Source: Lachnospiraceae bacterium
Lineage (GTDB): Bacteria > Bacillota > Clostridia > Lachnospirales > Lachnospiraceae
Direction: 5' to 3'
Length of the DNA: 64,000 bases
Assembly (NCBI GenBank): GCA_017427415.1
Contig: JAFRSU010000047.1
Span: forward strand, 124,001 to 188,000
The position numbers and the translations under genes are program-made. Below the pieces are notes generated by a model, which was given only the letters and a program-made list of their open reading frames with translations, made no database searches and had not been told where the DNA came from. Below, in pieces: positions 1 to 9,400 of this stretch; positions within the stretch are counted from its first letter, which is position 1, and each line of letters opens with the position of its first letter.

Positions 1-1
1 G

Positions 2-151
2 TACTATCCTTCCACCCAGGTAGTATTTTCATCCATCGCCAAGGCCCTCGGAATTATACCCGAGATTATCATTTATTCGGTACTTATAATGATTGTGTCC
101 TTCCTGATCTATTTATTGGAGAATAAAATCTTAAAAAAATCAAAACAATAA
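2..151 (+). CDS. C-terminal end of a membrane protein, cut by the window edge
   Basis: The last 49 codons of a gene entering from the left, reading in frame to a TAA at 149-151. The residues seen contain one long hydrophobic stretch (IIPEIIIYSVLIMIVSFLIY) followed by a lysine-rich tail ending KKSKQ, as expected for a final membrane helix with a cytoplasmic positively charged end. I do not recognise the family from this piece. No terminator hairpin is evident directly after the stop. Confidence 0.6.
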   Translation, partial: YYPSTQVVFSSIAKALGIIPEIIIYSVLIMIVSFLIYLLENKILKKSKQ

Positions 152-158
152 ATCACTG

Positions 159-330
159 TCACCCCGGACACTTCAAGAAAGTATCAAAGCAGCCGTTACA
201 ATCAAAAGTGCTCTCACAACTGTTGCATAAAGCCGCAACTACAAGAATAAAAATGGTGGCTACCACAACTAAAACAATTGTTATGATTATATAATATTTT
301 AATACAAATTATTCTGATCTTTCTTCTCAT
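159..330 (-). pseudogene. Small Cys-rich single-pass membrane peptide, apparently frameshifted
   Basis: An ATG at 330 follows GGAG with six-base spacing and starts MRRKIRIICIKILY, a positively charged N-terminus. In that frame translation turns hydrophilic and stops after 38 codons. Shifting +1 near 285-290 continues into a clean membrane helix (TIVLVVVATIFILVVAAL) and then a short tail with five cysteines (CNSC, CNGC, one more C), ending at TGA 159-161. The join of a basic start, a helix and a Cys-rich tail looks like one real small protein broken by a one-base indel, a sequencing error, or less likely a programmed frameshift. Function unknown. Confidence 0.4.
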
Positions 331-468
331 ATTTTTCTCCATAATCCCACTTTTAGACCAAATAAACGATCTTCCTGTGTACATGAACAATTATACTATT
401 TCCGATTATAATATACAATGATTACTTTCATTAATATATGCTATTAACTGCGGATTACACTGCCTCTT

Positions 469-486
469 TTGCAGACCGGTCTGCAA
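469..486. promoter_or_regulatory. Perfect 18-bp palindrome TTGCAGACCGGTCTGCAA, possible operator
   Basis: An uninterrupted 18-bp palindrome with a GACCGGTC core, 31 bp upstream of the -35 box of the zinc-ribbon gene. Cores of this kind are typical of TetR-family operators. It has no loop and no T-run, so it is a poor terminator. No TetR gene lies in the window. The surrounding stretch 343-586 is otherwise AT-rich with only the promoter below. Confidence 0.4.
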
Positions 487-516
487 TAACGGATATTTAA
501 TTTTGCATGAATATAC

Positions 517-545
517 TTGAAAACCGCATCATTATTAAATATAAT
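517..545 (+). promoter_or_regulatory. Sigma-A-type promoter of the zinc-ribbon gene
   Basis: TTGAAA (517-522) and TATAAT (540-545) are separated by 17 bp. The expected start near 552 leaves a leader of about 35 nt containing the GGAGG site at 572-576. Confidence 0.65.
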
Positions 546-586
546 TATTTCATTAATTAATAAATCGATATACGGAGGTTAAGACT

Positions 587-1033
587 ATGTATTATAAATG
601 TCCCGATTGCGGAAAGATCATTGAAGAATATAGTAAAAAATGTCCTGAATGCGGAAGTCTGATATCTTTAAGTGATACTGCATCCGAAAATGCTCTGTTA
701 AATAAAGAATCAACCGAAGACTTTGATGATAAATTGAAACTGTTACGCAAACGCGTTAAATGGGGTTATTGCTGTCTTGTTATTTTTATTTTATTACTTG
801 TAGGCGTAACTGCTTTAGGTATTTTGTTTGATAACATTGGTATTGCTATGATTTTTGCTCTGGTTCTTTTAATCATATTTATTGTTATTAATATTAAATT
901 CCGTCTCTTCAGCTGTCCGTATTGTGACTGCATTCTGCATCGTGCAGATATTTTTTATCATCAATACTGTCCTCATTGCGGTTCAGTGATCAAATATAAT
1001 AATTATACAGCCAGGAACAACAGATTATTATAA
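587..1033 (+). CDS. Double zinc-ribbon membrane protein, function unknown
   Basis: A 148-residue protein with a zinc ribbon at the N-terminus (CPDCG at residue 5, CPECG about 15 residues on), two adjacent membrane helices around residues 60-105, and a second zinc ribbon near the C-terminus (CPYCD, CPHCG). Both ribbons probably lie in the cytoplasm. A strong GGAGG precedes the ATG by 9 bases. The same layout appears in the 159-residue protein at 37235-37714. The zinc-binding fold is clear; partner and role are not visible. It converges on the transporter gene at 1192, with repeat elements between. Confidence 0.8.
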   Translation: MYYKCPDCGKIIEEYSKKCPECGSLISLSDTASENALLNKESTEDFDDKLKLLRKRVKWGYCCLVIFILLLVGVTALGILFDNIGIAMIFALVLLIIFIVINIKFRLFSCPYCDCILHRADIFYHQYCPHCGSVIKYNNYTARNNRLL

Positions 1034-1053
1034 AAATCTACCTTATAAAAAAC

Positions 1054-1128
1054 AATGTCATCCTAAGCGTCAGCGTAGGATCTTTACCACAAGATCCTTC
1101 GTCGTCTTCGACTCCTCGGGATGACATT
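1054..1128. repeat. Family A repeat, inverted pair; likely bidirectional terminator
   Basis: Two copies of the family A sequence face each other: GTCATCCTAAGCG to GGATCTT at 1057-1084, then AAGATCCTTCG to GGATGACATT at 1091-1126. The pair can fold into a long hairpin followed by TTTT, between two convergent genes. Other copies are at 12513, 23996, 25507, 25837 and 47196. Confidence 0.75.
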
Positions 1129-1140
1129 TTTATTTTCAAT

Positions 1141-1197
1141 CAGAGAACCGTCCCTCTGATCGATTCATGTGACAAGGGGACGGTTCTCTTGTCACAC
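1141..1197. repeat. Family B repeat (GTGACAAG...CTTGTCAC) with an extra inverted half
   Basis: A palindromic unit TGTGACAAGGGGACGGTT then CTCTTGTCACAC spans 1168-1197. It is preceded by an inverted partial copy (AGAGAACCGTCCC) at 1142-1154 that can pair with the GGGACGGTTCTCT inside the unit. The unit contains the TGA stop codon of the transporter gene. Related copies are at 35121-35150, 36580-36594 (half) and 58667-58694 (diverged). Confidence 0.75.
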
Positions 1198-2601
1198 ATC
1201 TTTTTTATTAACTATATACAAGTAATAAATTAATAGTCCTGCCGCGACCACTGCACCGGTTATATACGATACGGTCTTACCAAGTTCAAAACCTTCCTTC
1301 GCTATCATGATATAAGTCACGCTCACAGCCGACATAAATGTGGCAGGAAGTGCCGTGAGCAGCGAATATATCTTTTTCTTTCCGCATTTTAACAGATATG
1401 CCGTAGCCACCCACAATGATATCATGGCAAGTGTCTGGTTTGACCAGGAAAAGTATCTCCACAGCACATCAAAATCCATCTGTGTCAAAGCTGCACCTAT
1501 CCCTAAAAGAGGTACCGTAATAAGCAGACGGTTCTTTATCTTTTTCTGATCGAGCTTCGTGATCTCGGAAAGTATCAGTCTTGCACTCCTGAATGCGGTA
1601 TCTCCTGATGTTATGGGACATACGACCACACCCACTACTGCAAGTATACCGCCTACGGTACCTAACATCTGCTTTGATATCTCGTATACTACGCCTGATT
1701 GTCCCTCAGCCTTTATGGCGGCACTTAAAAGCTCAGTTGCCCCGTAAAATGCAACTCCGGCCGCCGCCCATATAAGTGCTATCACGGCCTCTGCTATCAT
1801 TGCGCCGTAAAAAACCCTGCGTCCCTGTTTCTCGGAGGTTATACACTTTGCTATCATAGGGGACTGAGTTGCATGGAACCCGGATATAGCACCGCACGCA
1901 ACAGTCACGAACATATAAGGCCATACCGGCAGTCCTTCCGGATGCATATTTGACAGACTAAGCTCAGGGATCACATAGTCACCGAATATCGTACCTCCGA
2001 GTATGCTAACCGCCATGATCATAAGGATTATGCCGAATATCGGATAAAGCTTTCCTATCAGTTTGTCTATAGGCAGTAACGTAGCCAAAACATAATATAA
2101 AAGTATCACCACTATCCAGAAAGTTTCATTTAAAACATCAGGAGTAAGCTTCGCTAAAAGTGAAGCCGGACTGTTAACAAAAACAGTGCCCGTGAGTACC
2201 AGCAGCAGTATGGAGAACAGTCTCATTCCCCATTTTGCTGCACTTCCGAGATATATACCCGAAAGTTCGGCTATGGAGGCTCCCTTATTCCTGCAGGATA
2301 TCATGCCGGACATATAATCATGTACCGCACCGCCTAGTATCGAGCCAAGCACTATCCATAAAAAGACCACAGGACCGAAGCATGCTCCCATAAGAGCACC
2401 GAATATAGGTCCCGTTCCGGCAATATTTAAAAGCTGTATCAAAAAAGCCTTCCAGGATTTCATAGGAACACAGTCCACACCGTCATTTATCTCTATTGCA
2501 GGTGTTTTTCTGTCATCCGGACCGAATATCTTCTCGGTTATCCTGCTGTATATGATAAAACCTAACACCAATATGACTAATGCACATAATAAAGAAACCA
2601 T
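1192..2601 (-). CDS. cstA: CstA-family (carbon starvation) membrane transporter
   Basis: A polytopic membrane protein of 469 residues with features of the CstA family, whose members import peptides or pyruvate: the early QLLNIAGTGPIFGALMG segment, GGAVHDYMSG, and a C-terminal block of hydrophobic helices. The length matches the short Firmicutes form rather than the ~700-residue enterobacterial one. A longer frame reaches a GTG at 2637, but the ATG at 2601 has AGGAAGGAAG eight bases upstream and is the better start. It follows the DUF6320-like gene after 36 bases. Its TGA stop lies inside a family B repeat. The substrate cannot be read from the sequence. Confidence 0.85.
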   Translation of the reverse strand: MVSLLCALVILVLGFIIYSRITEKIFGPDDRKTPAIEINDGVDCVPMKSWKAFLIQLLNIAGTGPIFGALMGACFGPVVFLWIVLGSILGGAVHDYMSGMISCRNKGASIAELSGIYLGSAAKWGMRLFSILLLVLTGTVFVNSPASLLAKLTPDVLNETFWIVVILLYYVLATLLPIDKLIGKLYPIFGIILMIMAVSILGGTIFGDYVIPELSLSNMHPEGLPVWPYMFVTVACGAISGFHATQSPMIAKCITSEKQGRRVFYGAMIAEAVIALIWAAAGVAFYGATELLSAAIKAEGQSGVVYEISKQMLGTVGGILAVVGVVVCPITSGDTAFRSARLILSEITKLDQKKIKNRLLITVPLLGIGAALTQMDFDVLWRYFSWSNQTLAMISLWVATAYLLKCGKKKIYSLLTALPATFMSAVSVTYIMIAKEGFELGKTVSYITGAVVAAGLLIYYLYIVNKKDV

Positions 2602-2637
2602 TATTCTCGCTTCCTTCCTATTGACAGAGTGTGACAC

Positions 2638-3306
2638 TTACATATTAAATCTTCTCTGCAGTTCTGCAGCCACTGCTCTTCCCTTAAATACAACAGCACC
2701 CACCAGCAGTATAGCGCTTACCAGAGCACATACTACCCAGGCTATGGACATCGACTTGTTTATGAGATACATCACTATACACGGAATAAGCCCTATAAGT
2801 ATCCCCGTAAGCAGGTATGACATGGTGTTTCCGTGTTTGTCTATCATAGAGAGCACAAAGTTCGCTATAACCATTCCGGTAATGATGATCGGAACTATCA
2901 GTCCTAGCGTAAGTTCCATAAAGTCTAAGAAATAAGCGGTGATAAGTAACATGACTAAGGTGATAAATACCATCAGTGTCATTTTTCTTGCGGACCCTGT
3001 ACCGGGCCTGAACGAACGCATTATCCTTAAATCCGTTATAAGTATCCACATACCCAACAGCAGGCTCCAATGCAGATCAGGATACCCGTGCAGCCGGATC
3101 TTGAGCATAAAATCAAGCCCTATGGCCACAATTACGATCACCCAGACTATGAGCAGCTGGAATTTATAAAACATCGTACGCTTCTGCATGGACTCAAATT
3201 TAGGGAAATATGCTTCTTCCGCTTCTCCCGAGAGCTTACTCTGACATAAAGGGCATTTTTCAAGATCGCCGCCGACATCGATTTTACAATAAGGACATTT
3301 TCTCAT
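2638..3306 (-). CDS. DUF6320-like zinc-ribbon membrane protein
   Basis: A 222-residue protein that starts with a compact zinc ribbon (CPYC near residue 4, CPLC near residue 17) followed by about six membrane helices from residue 45 to 210. I recognise it as the DUF6320 type found beside condensation-like acyltransferases and esterases in Clostridia; that is from memory. Its ATG overlaps the stop of the upstream acyltransferase gene by 4 bases, so the two are translationally coupled. The molecular role is unknown; a membrane partner of the acyltransferase is a reasonable inference. Confidence 0.7.
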   Translation of the reverse strand: MRKCPYCKIDVGGDLEKCPLCQSKLSGEAEEAYFPKFESMQKRTMFYKFQLLIVWVIVIVAIGLDFMLKIRLHGYPDLHWSLLLGMWILITDLRIMRSFRPGTGSARKMTLMVFITLVMLLITAYFLDFMELTLGLIVPIIITGMVIANFVLSMIDKHGNTMSYLLTGILIGLIPCIVMYLINKSMSIAWVVCALVSAILLVGAVVFKGRAVAAELQRRFNM

Positions 3307-4553
3307 TTTATGACCTCCGTAGCGTTAACCTTTATATCTATCCCCGTAGCAGTCAGCTCTCTTACAAAGTTCTTCACCACTCCGGTATTCATATAAGCAG
3401 ATGATACACCTAAAGTAAGCTCATCCTTGTAGCCGAACATAGTTGAGAACAATGTATTGGTGCTGCAGAATCCGCTGTAATTTTCAATGTACTCTGCTAC
3501 TTCTTGGGGCGGTCTCTGTACACCCATGTTCGAGAATGCCATTGACACCTTTTTAGCTGATTTTTTGGTAAAGTGTCTTACGACCAGCTGCTTTATAAAC
3601 AGCGGTACCGCCCTGACAGGAGCCACATATTCCATGGTCTCGAAGCTGTCCATCTGTTTTTTTATGTTCTCGGGAGCCAGTCTTTCTTTTAATTCGGCAT
3701 CATATTTTATGGCCAATTCTTCAAGCGTGATATCCGTATCGAATACATGTGAGATATTTACACTGTTAAAAAAGTTCCTGGCTGTCTTAGAAGGATAATA
3801 ATTTCTTAAGTTTACCGGCATGGATATGGTGATCGGTATATTGTTCTTTCTCGGGGGCATATCGTCCCTTATCGCCAGCATCCAGTAAGCTCCGAGCAGG
3901 CTTGTAAGAGAAATGCCGAGCTCTTTTGCCTTGGCTTTTAGTTTTTCGGAAGGGATATGCAGCTCAAAAAACTGCAGCTGATTGTACGGCAGCTTTATCC
4001 CGCCCGGATGATAAGCCTTATCCTTCGGCGTATTCTTAGACAGACCGTGATTACCGTAAAACTGCCTGTAGCTGTCCTGGCTTAAGTCCCCTGCCGAAGC
4101 ACCCGAATGAATGGTCACGTTTTCGAATTTTCCGGGATATTTAAGTTTAAGATAATCAAGCACTATAATATTTAAAAACTCCATGGCACCGGTACCGTCA
4201 GCTATGGCATGGAACATTTCCAGGTTTATCCTGTTTCCGAAATAGGTGACCTGATAATGCAGCATGGTCTTAGCCGGCACATACAGAAGCGGACATATCC
4301 TGTCCTGTTCCTTGGTCACTACAGGTTCCAGATCGGTATCCTCCATGTAATGCCAAAAGATTCCCCTTCTGATACGTACCTGTACCTGAGGTCTTACCTG
4401 TATAGCCGAAAGGACTGCCTTTTGCAGAAACCCCGCATGTATTTTTTCATTCAATGTGCAGCTGAGCCTGAAAGACCTGGTATCCCTTTTAGATACGGTC
4501 GCCAGGAATATCTTAGCTACATTATCTATTTTATACCAGTTAGCACTACCCAT
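3303..4553 (-). CDS. Condensation-domain-like acyltransferase (alcohol acetyltransferase family)
   Basis: A 416-residue soluble protein with the acyl transfer motif HAIADG (HxxxDG) near residue 115, the general base used by the condensation/PapA/alcohol acetyltransferase superfamily. A later region (NLRNYYPSKTARNFFN) resembles the second half of that two-lobed fold. No carrier-protein or adenylation domain is present, so it probably acts on a free acyl-CoA and an alcohol or amine. It starts 2 bases after the esterase gene stop, with GAGG as its ribosome binding site. Substrates are not predictable here. Confidence 0.75.
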   Translation of the reverse strand: MGSANWYKIDNVAKIFLATVSKRDTRSFRLSCTLNEKIHAGFLQKAVLSAIQVRPQVQVRIRRGIFWHYMEDTDLEPVVTKEQDRICPLLYVPAKTMLHYQVTYFGNRINLEMFHAIADGTGAMEFLNIIVLDYLKLKYPGKFENVTIHSGASAGDLSQDSYRQFYGNHGLSKNTPKDKAYHPGGIKLPYNQLQFFELHIPSEKLKAKAKELGISLTSLLGAYWMLAIRDDMPPRKNNIPITISMPVNLRNYYPSKTARNFFNSVNISHVFDTDITLEELAIKYDAELKERLAPENIKKQMDSFETMEYVAPVRAVPLFIKQLVVRHFTKKSAKKVSMAFSNMGVQRPPQEVAEYIENYSGFCSTNTLFSTMFGYKDELTLGVSSAYMNTGVVKNFVRELTATGIDIKVNATEVIK

Positions 4554-4555
4554 GA

Positions 4556-5467
4556 TTACCTCGTCCGATCAGCTTTGTATATTAATCCCGTTACTGTTTT
4601 TGAAAGCCTCTTCATGGCACGTCCCGCTATATGGATAGGAAAAAGCTGGTATACATGCCAGCCGTTCTTCTCTATATCAAGGCTTACCGTTCCGTCAGCT
4701 TTTTCTATGCATTCTTTAAGTCTTCTGCTATCATCAAGCAGGATCTCATTTTTCCCGGCCATGATATATACCGGCGGGAACCCGTTAAAATCACCATATA
4801 TAGGACTGAATGCCGCATCCGACAGCTCCCCGAGTCCTCCCACGTAAGCTTTAGCGGCACTCAACACATATTCCTTTGTAAGTATCGGGTCCGTATCTCG
4901 GTTGGTTTCATACGAATGTGAGGAACATGTCATATCCGTCCACGGACTGAAAAGCAGCAGTCCTTTCGGAAGCGGAAGCTCTTTTTCTTTAAGCTTCTGT
5001 GTCAGGCACAGCGCCAGATTGCCTCCGGCCGAATCTCCTGCTACTATTATGTGGTCCGGGGCATATTTATCCGTCACAAGATATTCCCACATGGCCATAC
5101 AGTCATCAAGTGCCGCAGGATACGTATTTTCCGGAGACAGGCGATAATCAAATGTTATGACCTTAAACCCTGTGGATAAAGCCATTTTTCCGGCAAGTAT
5201 CCTCGAATAATTGAGCCCTCCGCAATTGTATCCGCCGCCGTGAGCATACAAGATAACATATTCGGGATTATGAGCCAGCTCCGGTGTGACCGATTCACAG
5301 TTTATATCACCTACGCTGAATGCTTCCACAATCAAGTCATCCTTAGGAGCAGCCAGCTGCCCGAGCCTTTCGATAAACTTACGGTGTTTTATAAGTTCTT
5401 TCTCATCCAGGCCCTTCCCGAATATAAAATTCACTTTTTTCAGTACTGTCATAAGAGGGTCGTTCAT
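4556..5467 (-). CDS. Alpha/beta hydrolase of the hormone-sensitive-lipase type (esterase)
   Basis: A 303-residue hydrolase with HGGGYNCGG near residue 75 (oxyanion hole), GDSAGG near residue 145 (nucleophilic serine), and GWHVYQ near residue 270 carrying the probable catalytic histidine. These are the diagnostic motifs of the HSL carboxylesterase family. No signal peptide, so cytoplasmic. AAAGGAG precedes the ATG. It is the first gene of a tightly packed set with an acyltransferase and a DUF6320-like protein; together they could make and cleave the same ester, but that is inference. Confidence 0.85.
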   Translation of the reverse strand: MNDPLMTVLKKVNFIFGKGLDEKELIKHRKFIERLGQLAAPKDDLIVEAFSVGDINCESVTPELAHNPEYVILYAHGGGYNCGGLNYSRILAGKMALSTGFKVITFDYRLSPENTYPAALDDCMAMWEYLVTDKYAPDHIIVAGDSAGGNLALCLTQKLKEKELPLPKGLLLFSPWTDMTCSSHSYETNRDTDPILTKEYVLSAAKAYVGGLGELSDAAFSPIYGDFNGFPPVYIMAGKNEILLDDSRRLKECIEKADGTVSLDIEKNGWHVYQLFPIHIAGRAMKRLSKTVTGLIYKADRTR

Positions 5468-5556
5468 ACTCTGCTCCTTTAAACAATTCTACTCTAAGCC
5501 TTCCCTTCGAAGGTAAGGTTGTGCAACGCACCGGATGAGGTATATAACCCTGATCA

Positions 5557-6420
5557 TTAAAGCTTATATAAACTCTGATATATAAACATCCTTATCTTAT
5601 CCCTGTACTCAGGCTTTACCAGATAATACACAAAGCTCTCGATAACATTTCTCGGAGCATGTGCGCGGCCGTCCACCTTAAAATGCTTAAAGCCGGCATC
5701 CTTGTATTTTCCGTATAACAGATCGGTGGTTATAAACGACCTGTTCTCCATCAGAGTATAAAAGTTTCTGGCCGTATACTTGCAATCCGGGAAATGAAGC
5801 TCGGTGTAGTTGAGCTGAGCCTTGCCTATAGCCGTATAATGTGCCTGGCGGTTAGGACAGTTGTCCCTGCAGTAATGGTTGACCAGCACTTCTATCTTAT
5901 CTATATGCTTTAAGTTGAACAGTGTATCCGTATTATTAAGTGACGAGTCGGTCACCACCAGATAATAATCCTTCTCCAGCTCGGCATTTATCGCATCCAC
6001 ATCCATCAGACACTTGGTAGTGGAAGAAATGATCTTAAATCCCGGATAATTGGCCCTTACGTAATCCTCTAAAGCCTGGGTGTTAACTATAACCTCATTT
6101 AAGCCGTTCTGTGATATCTCAAGTATCATGTTGCAGTAACGGTCATTTACATACTGCTCTTCTATAAACGGATTGGTAAAGGTGTATCTGACAGCTATGC
6201 CTCTGTCATTGTACTCCTTTATCATCTTCTCCATGGCTTCCCTGTGCTCTATGCCCCATACGACTCTTCCGCCGTTCCATATAGCTCCCGGGAATGAACC
6301 GTAAGCGGCACCTATCCTGATATCATCATAGAAGTTATCCGGATAATGCTTCATCAGGTCAGCCATCAGGCATATAAGATTGGCGTTGTTGTAAAAATCA
6401 GGCAAATAAAAATTTAACAT
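5557..6420 (-). CDS. Unrecognised cytoplasmic protein with a Cys-x3-Cys-Pro motif
   Basis: A 287-residue soluble protein rich in aromatic residues. I do not recognise the family with certainty. The most distinctive part is HYCRDNCPNRQAHY near residue 190, which could bind a metal or Fe-S cluster together with Cys residues near 98 and 140. The alternating strand/helix look (NEVIVNTQALEDYV, KIISSTTKCLMDVDAI, YYLVVTDSSL) suggests a TIM barrel, faintly like U32-type proteins. It starts 24 bases after the GH2 gene with a GAGGAAGAG site, so it is probably co-transcribed with it. Confidence 0.55.
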   Translation of the reverse strand: MLNFYLPDFYNNANLICLMADLMKHYPDNFYDDIRIGAAYGSFPGAIWNGGRVVWGIEHREAMEKMIKEYNDRGIAVRYTFTNPFIEEQYVNDRYCNMILEISQNGLNEVIVNTQALEDYVRANYPGFKIISSTTKCLMDVDAINAELEKDYYLVVTDSSLNNTDTLFNLKHIDKIEVLVNHYCRDNCPNRQAHYTAIGKAQLNYTELHFPDCKYTARNFYTLMENRSFITTDLLYGKYKDAGFKHFKVDGRAHAPRNVIESFVYYLVKPEYRDKIRMFIYQSLYKL

Positions 6421-6444
6421 ATCTCTTCCTCTTCTTATTATTTA

Positions 6445-9400
6445 TTATTTCAAGAACGAAAAATACTTAAAATCAAAATCACATCCGGGCAAGAATACAA
6501 AGCCGACCGTATTCAACCCTTTGGCTCCCGCTATATCAAAGCTTCTCTCAATATATTCATCCGAGCCTTCAAACTCAATCATGTCGGTCTTGGTGCCTTC
6601 CGCTCCGTCGAATTTGATATGTATGGAATTGTTCTTTAATTTTGACTTTCCGCATATCACTATTTTAGTTGCAGGTGTATCACCGAAATCCATACCGTCA
6701 AACTCTATGGTGACATTATTTCCAATATGGGTTATCGTATCCCCTTCCTCGGTAAAGGTATCCCCGTATATCCTGCTCCTCTGTCCCAAATACAGCTTTT
6801 CATAAGCCTTATCGGGCTTTTTAAACTCAAATCCCTTAAAGTGATACTTGTCATCCGCCGTAAAATAGATGCTTGTAACCCCTTTAAGCTTCTTATTCAG
6901 TTTAAATGTTGCAGCCTGATATACATTCCAGATACTCTTCATCTGATATCTGCCGTCGCAAAGCAAGGTGCTGCCCGGAGCATTCGGCTTACCTTCCCAG
7001 ATCCCGAGCTTATATTCCTCGTCATTTAACGTAAATATCGGGATCGTCACTTCATCTGAACCTATCTCACCGAAATCCACATTTTCAAACCCGAAATAAC
7101 TTTCCTCGCCCCTGGGAGTAGCTATACCCTTTTCATTTCCGTTGCCTATCTCGCCCTTAGAATCGGTATAAAGTGAACCGTATACAAATTCATAAGGATT
7201 GATAAATGCCTTCCCGAGTCCTTCCGCCTTAAACTCCAAGGTAGAGATCACCTTGGCCACACGCCCGCCGTTATAGCTAAGAGCCCGGAGTCTGAACTCT
7301 CCGTCACCTAATGCATGCAATTTGTAAAACCGACCTTCGGGCGTATCAAAAGGTTCTATCCTGACTATGTTCGCAGGTACGGCTTTATCGTTTACCGCCG
7401 CCCATTTTATCTCGGAGTATGTGGCATTTGGCGGGCATATATCAGCCTTTACCAGTATCTCTTTTCTGTCGGGGGTAAATACCCTCTCATATATATTTGT
7501 ATCATCTTCCGATACATTATCCGTATCAACTATTTTCAGTTTTATATTTCTTACGGGTATTTCCTTGCTTACAGGTTTAAAACCTCTCGGCCCGTATATA
7601 TTTTTCAGCAGCATATTGTCCGATACGAGAGGTGCTCCGCGCAGTACAAAATCACTGTAATCTACAGCCGGCGAGCTGTTTATATCTTCCGGATCCGTAG
7701 TATTTTCAACATACATATTGTATTCTGCGGAACGGAGCTTTTCGGAAGTGACCACAACTTTAAGCTTGCCGTATTTTCCTTTTGTACTGATTGCGGTCAG
7801 CAGCTTTCCCGAAAACAGTCTTCTGTTATCGCACTTATAGTTTTCGTTATCCGTACTGTCACCATTATCCAGTCCTATAAGTGCACCGGCGCCGGTTACA
7901 AGCACATGTACCCGGTTATTGGCATTCTCTACGGGATTTCCATCCTTATCCACCGCGCTTATCTCAAAAAACAGAGTATCATCACCGCGGTAATTCTCAT
8001 TTATGACAAGTCTGTCGGCGTCCCCGAATGACCTTATCTTTTCCGTGGCTGCCTCTTTACCATTTAGGTAAGCAACAGCCTTCAGCTTTCCTTTGTAAAA
8101 AGGTATCTTAAATGAAGGTGTAAGCTCATATCCGTGTTCGTGATCGATATCCGCACTTCCGATAAGATTATATTCCCCGTATGTATAGGGACTGTCGGGT
8201 ATATCCGGTTCCTCCGGTTTATATAAGAGTTCCACTTTATCGCAGTTCGTAGCAACCCTTACATCTATCAGCTGTCCTTCATTAAAGTCCCAATAGGGGA
8301 ATATATGCACAAAAGGAGCTTTTATAGGATCTGTCCAGCTGCCCTTAAACATATAATAGCTGTCCTTCGGGAATCCTGCAGTATCGACCTGCCCGAAATA
8401 TGAATTCTTGGTATGATACGGGGTAGGCTCACCTATATAGTCAAAGCCCGTCCAGATATACTGTCCCTGACTGTATTTTCTATCACGGTCCATGGTAAGA
8501 ACATATTCGGTAGAAGGAGCTCCCCAGCTCGTAGTACAGTTGCCTAGCGAAGAACATTGCTCGTCATCATCCGCCATGACAGATGCAGAAAGCGGGAAAT
8601 GGTATATTCCCCTGCTCTGTACCGTCGAGCATGTCTCGCTTCCGTATATCTTCCAGTCCGGATGTTCCTTATGCTGCTCATCATACAGCCGTTCACCGTA
8701 ATTATACCCGGCCATTTTCAGAACATCGGTACAATTTCTCGCGCCCTGCCATGCCATAAAATTGGATGCATGGGTGACGGGTGCATTTCCCACATAGTCA
8801 TAGGCTTCAACCGTTTTTTTCATATCAAGTGTAAGCAATGGTGCAGTCTCATCGGCATGGCAGTCATATATCTCGTTGCCTATGCTCCACATGATGACCG
8901 AAGGATGATTTCTGTCACGTCTTATCCATGACCTTATATCCTTTTTGTAATTATCCTCAAAAAACCTTGCATAGTCGTATTCCGTCTTCGGCCTTCTCCA
9001 CATATCAAAGCCTTCGGAATCTATCATGATGCCCATCTCATCGGCAAGCTCCATGAATATCTTTGCCGGCATATTGTGAGAAGTCCTTACGGCATTCACT
9101 CCCATTTGCTTTAATGTTACAAGCTTTCTTCTTGCGGCATCCTTGTTAAATGCCGCTCCGAACAATCCCAAGTCATGATGCTCGCAGGCTCCGTTTATCT
9201 TTATATGCCTTCCGTTTAAGAAAAATCCGTTGTCACATGTATATTCTATAGTCTTAAGACCGAATCCGGTCTTATATGTATCTGTTATCTCACCATGATG
9301 TTTAACGGTTATCAAAAGTTCATAATTCTCAGGTGATGTTATATCCCATACCCTGCCGTTTTCAATGATGAATTCGGTACGGTAGATCCGTGACCCGGTC

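Noticed and set aside
7315..8031. Long open frame on the plus strand inside the GH2 gene
   Set aside because: It is antisense to a clearly conserved enzyme, has no ribosome binding site and an aromatic-rich, non-protein-like composition.
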